9,123 nt of DNA from CAWEHQ01 sp051001995 (GTDB taxonomy: Bacteria; Actinomycetota; Thermoleophilia; Solirubrobacterales; Thermoleophilaceae). The stretch is taken from NCBI GenBank assembly GCA_051001995.1, contig JBPCMT010000157.1, positions 1-9,123 of the forward strand, given 5' to 3'. How positions within the stretch are numbered: the stretch's first letter is position 1; every line of letters begins with the position of its first letter. Positions 5,868 to 9,123 of the stretch are shown piece after piece. The position numbers were made by a program, and so were the translations under genes. The notes beneath the pieces were generated by a model. The model was not told where the DNA came from. It did no database searches and worked only from the letters and a program-made list of their open reading frames with translations.

Positions 5868-6260
5868 CTAGGCGCGCGGAGGCGCGATGCCGAGTCGCGC
5901 GAACTCCCGTCCCATGGCCTCGGCGAGCGCCGCCAAGCCGCTTTGCGGCCGGACCATCACGGTCAGCTCGCCCACCTCGTCACCTTCGAACCGCAGCAGG
6001 TCGAGGCCCTGCACGTCGCGATCGCCGACACTGGCCTCGAAGATCAGCGCCGCGCAGTCGCCGTCCTCGAACTGCTCGCGGTAGCGAAAGTCGGAGAAGA
6101 CCTTCATCGCCCCCTCGGTGATGATCGTCGCGACGAGGTCCCGGCCTTCGTAGGGACGGAACACGACCGGGCTCAAAAACCGAACCTGCTCGGCGAGGCA
6201 GTCGCGGATCGCGCCGGCATCCTCGCGCTCGACCGCCGCCTTGAAGGCGTCGCTTCTCAT
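5868..6260 (-). CDS. NTF2-like / SnoaL-type small protein, function unknown
   Basis: The 130-residue product looks like a nuclear transport factor 2 (NTF2)/SnoaL-type alpha+beta barrel: N-terminal helices (FKAAVEREDAGAIRDCLAE), then VRFLSPVVFRPYEGRDLVATI (26-46), a conserved-looking DFRYREQFEDGDCAALIFEASVG segment (57-79) and strands to VMVRPQSG (101-108), with a C-terminal helix. Family members are enzymes, ligand binders or partner domains, and nothing here shows catalytic residues I can name. No signal peptide or membrane segment is seen. The ATG at 6260 is the only start in its frame after infB, but there is no Shine-Dalgarno before it. The gene lies in an infB-rbfA interval that normally holds only YlxP-type genes, so it looks like a lineage-specific insertion. 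Its codon and base use match the neighbours, so there is no sign of recent transfer. Confidence 0.8.
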   Translation of the reverse strand: MRSDAFKAAVEREDAGAIRDCLAEQVRFLSPVVFRPYEGRDLVATIITEGAMKVFSDFRYREQFEDGDCAALIFEASVGDRDVQGLDLLRFEGDEVGELTVMVRPQSGLAALAEAMGREFARLGIAPPRA

Positions 6261-6335
6261 AGGCGTGAGGTTAGGCGACGCTCGAAAGGCCCTGGGCGAC
6301 CGCGGCGAGTGTTGCCTCCACGCCCGACGGCCGCG
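6261..6335 (-). other. infB to NTF2-like gap: weak dyad, no clear ribosome site
   Basis: This 75-base gap begins with CGCGGC (6330-6335) that can pair with GCCGCG (6301-6306) across a 23-base loop, inside which GTG can pair with CAC. No U-run follows, so it is a poor intrinsic terminator. A GGAGG occurs at 6315-6319 in minus-strand reading but no start codon follows at a useful distance in the NTF2-like frame. A TAACCT at 6268-6273, seven bases before the ATG, could be a -10 for a leaderless message, but there is no -35 match, so I do not call a promoter. Confidence 0.3.
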
Positions 6336-8564
6336 TCAGAGCGCGCGCTCCACCTGGCGCGTCTCGTGAGCCTCGAGCACGTCCTCGACCTTCACGTCGG
6401 CGAAGTTCTCGAGCACGATCCCGCACTCGAAGCCCTCCTGCACCTCTCTCACATCGTCCTTGAAGCGCCGCAGCGACCCGACGCGGCCGTCGTAGACGAC
6501 GGTCCCGTCGCGGACGAGCCGCACCTGCGCGCCGCGGCGCATCGTGCCGCTCGTGACGTAGCAGCCGGCGATCGTGCCGACGCGCGAGGCCCTGAAGGTC
6601 TCGCGGATCTCGGCGGTGGCCACCGTCTGCTCGACCTCCTCGGGCTCGAGCAGTCCCTCCAGGGCCGCGCGCAGCTCCTCGACGACGCGGTAGATCACGG
6701 AATAGGTCCGGATCTCCACGCCCTCCCGGGTCGCGACCTGCGCCGCATCTCCGACGGGGCGCACGTTGAAGCCGATCACGACGGCGTTCGAGGCGGCTGC
6801 GAGCATCACGTCCGACTCGTTGATGCCGCCCACGCCGTCGTGGATGACGGTGGCCGACACCTGGTCGTGCGGGAGCTTCGCGATCTCGTCCTCCAGCGCC
6901 TCGAGTGATCCCGCGACGTCGGCCTTGACGATCAGCGTGAGCTCGGCCGCCTCACCCTTCTGGGCCCGCTCGAAGATGTCCTCGAGCGAGATCCGGACGC
7001 CCTGGCGGCGCGCGAGCGCCTCGGTCTTCAGGCGCGTGGCGCGCTCGCCCGCGAGCTGGCGCGCGCGACGCTCGTGATCGACCGTTCGCACGTGCTCGCC
7101 CGCCTCCGGGACGCCGTCGAAGCCGAGCACCTCGGTCGGCTCGCCGGGTCGCACGGCATCCACGCGCTCGCCGCGGTAGTCGTTCATTGCGCGTACCCGC
7201 CCCCAGCTTGCGCCGGCAACCAGTGCGTCGCCGACCCTGAGCGTCCCGCGCTGCACGAGGATCGACACGACCGGCCCGCGGCCCGGGTCGAGCCGCGACT
7301 CGATCACCGTGCCCGAGGCCTCCGCTCCCGGGTTCGCGCGCAGCTCCTGGATCTCGGCGATCGTGACGATGTCGTCGAGCAGGCCGTCGAGCCCCTCGCG
7401 CGTAATCGCCGAGACGTCGCGAAACTCGACGTCGCCGCCCCAGTCGGCCGGCGTCAACCCCTGCTGGGCGAGCTCACCGCGGACCCGGTTGGGGTCCGCC
7501 CCCTCCTTGTCGATCTTGTTGATGGCGACCATCATCGGCACCTCGGCCGCCTTCGCGTGATCGATCGCCTCGACGGTCTGTGGCATCACCCCGTCGTCTG
7601 CGGCGACGACGATCACGGCCACGTCGGCGACCTGGCCCCCGCGGGCGCGCATCGCCGTGAAGGCCTGGTGGCCCGGCGTGTCGAGGAAGGTGATCGCGCC
7701 CTCGTCGCGGTGTACCTGGTAGGCGCCGATGTGCTGCGTGATCCCCCCGGCCTCGCCCGCGGCGACCTCGGTCTCGCGGATGGCATCCAGCAGCGAGGTC
7801 TTACCGTGGTCCACGTGGCCCATCACGGTCACGACCGGCGACCTTGAGCTGAGCTCGTCCTCGGAGTCCTCGTACCGCGGCTCCTCCTCGACTTCGTCGG
7901 CCGCGTGCACGATCTCGACCTTCTTGTCGAACTCGTCCGCGAGGAGCTGGATCGCGTCGTCGGACAGCGTCTGAGTGAGCGTTGCCATCTCGCCCAGGGT
8001 CATCAGCTTCTTGATGACCTCGGGCGTGGACAGGCCGAGCGACTCGGCGACCTCCTTCACGGTCGCCCCGGAGTTGAGCTTCGTCGGCGGCTCCTCCTTG
8101 ACCTCGGGGGGCGGGGCGTTGAGGTCGGGCTCGACCCACGGCGTCTTGCGGCGCCGCCCGCGGCGGCGCGGCGGCTGATGCTGCATCGGCGGCGGCGCGC
8201 CCCTTCGCGACGCCTGCGAGTCGATCACGACGCGGCGGCGACGACCGCCGCCGCCGTCGGCGGGCCGCGTCGGGCGCGTGGGTCGCTGCGGGGCGCCTTC
8301 GCGCGACGCAGGGGGCTGCTGGCCGGCGCCGTCGCCGGAGGGGGCCGCCGGCGGGCCCGTTGACGAAGCACCGTCGCCATCGGCTGCCTGAGCATCCGTC
8401 GCGGACGTGGGCTCTCCGTTCGAGAACGCGCGTCTGATGTCGTCCTCGTCGACGCTCGAAGCGGCCGCCTTGACCTCGAGGCCCGCCGCCTGAAGGACGG
8501 ACAGGACCTCCTTGCTCGAGATCCCCCGTTCCTTCGCTATCTCGTGTACGCGCTTCTTCGCCAT
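6336..8564 (-). CDS. infB: Translation initiation factor IF-2
   Basis: IF-2 is the GTPase that delivers initiator fMet-tRNA to the 30S subunit and promotes 50S joining. The 742-residue product has an IF2_N domain (1-50, beginning MAKKRVHEIAKERGI), a disordered Pro/Arg/Gly-rich stretch (about 50-160) with a basic patch RRRGRRRK (133-140), a second IF2_N-type domain (about 163-222), then the G domain: GHVDHGKT (249-256), GGIT (273-276), DTPGH (295-299), NKID (349-352) and SAI (385-387). Domain II follows (about 415-500), then the IF-2 core domain (about 540-640) and the C-terminal initiator-tRNA-binding beta barrel (about 650-740). Every G motif is intact. Length is close to Bacillus IF-2 and shorter than the roughly thousand-residue forms of many actinomycetes. 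The ATG at 8564 is 12 bases after the nusA stop, with only a weak GGCGCGGG before it. Confidence 0.97.
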   Translation of the reverse strand: MAKKRVHEIAKERGISSKEVLSVLQAAGLEVKAAASSVDEDDIRRAFSNGEPTSATDAQAADGDGASSTGPPAAPSGDGAGQQPPASREGAPQRPTRPTRPADGGGGRRRRVVIDSQASRRGAPPPMQHQPPRRRGRRRKTPWVEPDLNAPPPEVKEEPPTKLNSGATVKEVAESLGLSTPEVIKKLMTLGEMATLTQTLSDDAIQLLADEFDKKVEIVHAADEVEEEPRYEDSEDELSSRSPVVTVMGHVDHGKTSLLDAIRETEVAAGEAGGITQHIGAYQVHRDEGAITFLDTPGHQAFTAMRARGGQVADVAVIVVAADDGVMPQTVEAIDHAKAAEVPMMVAINKIDKEGADPNRVRGELAQQGLTPADWGGDVEFRDVSAITREGLDGLLDDIVTIAEIQELRANPGAEASGTVIESRLDPGRGPVVSILVQRGTLRVGDALVAGASWGRVRAMNDYRGERVDAVRPGEPTEVLGFDGVPEAGEHVRTVDHERRARQLAGERATRLKTEALARRQGVRISLEDIFERAQKGEAAELTLIVKADVAGSLEALEDEIAKLPHDQVSATVIHDGVGGINESDVMLAAASNAVVIGFNVRPVGDAAQVATREGVEIRTYSVIYRVVEELRAALEGLLEPEEVEQTVATAEIRETFRASRVGTIAGCYVTSGTMRRGAQVRLVRDGTVVYDGRVGSLRRFKDDVREVQEGFECGIVLENFADVKVEDVLEAHETRQVERAL

Positions 8565-8576
8565 CCCGCGCCGAGT

Positions 8577-9123
8577 CTAGGTCCGCTCCGGAGTCGAGGG
8601 CTCCGCGGCGTCGTCGGGCGCCGCGGCGTTGTCGGCGCCGGCGGGGGCATCCTCGACCGCGCCGGCCGGGGCTTCCCCTTCGCCGGCGCCGGCCGCCGGG
8701 TGGGCGGGCTCGAGGTGGGCGGGCTCGGGGTCAGCGGGCTCGGGGTCGCCAGCCGCGGGCTCGGGGTCGCCAGCAGCGGGCTCGGGGTCGCCAGCAGCGG
8801 GCTCGGGGCCGGCGGGCTCGGACGGCTCGGGCTGCGCGTCCGCCGCCACCACCTGCTCGCCCTCCTGCTCGGCGAGCGCCTGATGGGTCGGCAGTCCGCA
8901 GTAGCGCGAGCTCGGCAGAGCCGCGTTCGGGCATCGCTTCCCGGTCGACATGATCGCGAAGCAGCGGCCGGCGACCTCCTCCTCCTCGTAGCCCTGCGAG
9001 TCGTCCTCGGCGAACTCCGTCTCCGAGCGAATGTCGACGCGCCAGCCCGTGAGCCGTGCGGCGAGGCGCGCGTTCTGGCCCTCCTTGCCGATCGCGAGCG
9101 ACAGCTGGTCGTCCGGCACGATC
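8577..9123 (-). CDS. nusA: Transcription termination/antitermination factor NusA, C-terminal part; 5' end outside window
   Basis: NusA binds RNA polymerase and nascent RNA and tunes pausing, termination and antitermination. The window holds only the end. Seen first is the end of the second KH domain, VPDDQLSLAIGKEGQNARLA with RLTGWRVDI after it, the classic NusA signature. An acidic linker (about 32-50 from the GTG codon at 9119, used only for counting) leads to a Cys/His cluster: Cys53, Cys63, Cys74 and His79, spaced C-x9-C-x10-C-x4-H. Then comes a long Ala/Pro/Glu/Gly-rich tail (about 90-180) with PEPA repeats. The reading frame is continuous, so this is part of NusA unless a frameshift lies upstream. 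Many NusA proteins end soon after KH2; E. coli has two acidic repeats instead, which these do not resemble. infB follows 12 bases after the stop, with no ylxR gene between. Confidence 0.93.
   Translation of the reverse strand, partial: IVPDDQLSLAIGKEGQNARLAARLTGWRVDIRSETEFAEDDSQGYEEEEVAGRCFAIMSTGKRCPNAALPSSRYCGLPTHQALAEQEGEQVVAADAQPEPSEPAGPEPAAGDPEPAAGDPEPAAGDPEPADPEPAHLEPAHPAAGAGEGEAPAGAVEDAPAGADNAAAPDDAAEPSTPERT
8706..8820 (-). repeat. Tandem repeat in the NusA tail (21-bp and 15-bp units)
   Basis: Three 21-bp units in a row (8736-8756, 8757-8777, 8778-8798) differ at one base or less and encode GDPEPAA-type heptads. They are flanked by 15-bp partial units (8706-8720, 8721-8735, 8799-8813) giving PEPA/GPEPA pentads. 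All units are multiples of three, so copy-number change would keep the frame. The peptide should be an extended, disordered acidic linker. Confidence 0.85.
8883..8963 (-). other. Putative zinc-ligand cluster (Cys3His) in NusA
   Basis: The segment GRCFAIMSTGKRCPNAA and SSRYCGLPTHQALA carries Cys codons at 8961-8963, 8931-8933 and 8898-8900 and His at 8883-8885. The pattern, RC-x-A-x3-x-G-x2-C-x-N-A and S-x-YC-x4-H, resembles short zinc-knuckle-like modules in small uncharacterised bacterial and phage proteins (the DUF5763-like style, from memory). Metal binding is inferred only from the ligands. Confidence 0.5.

Noticed and set aside
6261..6300. Leaderless promoter for the NTF2-like gene (TAACCT before the ATG)
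   Set aside because: No -35 element at a suitable distance; one weak hexamer in a GC-rich gap is not enough to call it.
6301..6335. Intrinsic terminator after infB
   Set aside because: The stem has a 23-base loop and no U-run follows; genes continue in the same direction.
8706..8820. CRISPR array
   Set aside because: The repeats are directly abutting with no spacers and lie in frame within nusA.

Overview
The window is one stretch of bacterial chromosome, very GC-rich, in which every supportable gene lies on the minus strand. Read in the direction of transcription (right to left) it is the translation/RNA-metabolism cluster nusA (3' end only) - infB - NTF2-like gene - DUF503/ylxP-type gene - rbfA - nrnA-type DHH phosphoesterase - truB - ribF - rpsO - peroxiredoxin - pnp (5' part only). 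GC-rich third positions, GTG starts, the gene order and the style of the proteins (short RibF N-domain, compact IF-2, NusA with an Ala/Pro/Glu-rich tail) suggest an actinomycete-type genome. My best guess is a deep-branching actinobacterial class such as Thermoleophilia. That placement comes from recall of family style, not from a search.

Layout. Positions 8577-9123 carry the last part of NusA (end of a KH domain, a Cys/His cluster, and an acidic Pro/Ala tail with a 21-bp tandem repeat). IF-2 follows 12 bases later (6336-8564). A 75-base gap with no ribosome binding site I can see leads to a small NTF2/SnoaL-like gene (5868-6260). Then come DUF503 (5551-5853), RbfA (5166-5549), the DHH/DHHA1 phosphoesterase (4165-5169), TruB (3300-4163), RibF (2410-3303) and S15 (2144-2413). 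These are packed with 4-base start/stop overlaps or 1-14 base gaps, so they look co-transcribed and largely translationally coupled. After S15 comes a 40-base junction that may hold an 8-codon leader ORF, then a peroxiredoxin (1648-2103). An 82-base spacer with two inverted repeats then leads to PNPase (1-1564, running off the window).

Functionally the genes cover transcription elongation/termination (NusA), initiation (IF-2), 30S maturation (RbfA, S15), tRNA modification (TruB), RNA decay down to short oligonucleotides (PNPase, NrnA-type enzyme), FMN/FAD supply (RibF) and peroxide reduction. This is mostly a conserved housekeeping operon, and I see no mobile element, CRISPR array, tRNA or rRNA. 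The points worth a second look are local: the putative leader ORF that reads straight into the peroxiredoxin start, the peroxiredoxin lying between rpsO and pnp, the NusA tail with a zinc-ligand-like cluster and the missing ylxR gene, the NTF2-like insertion, and the dyads ahead of pnp. I do not see evidence for a wholly new multi-gene system.
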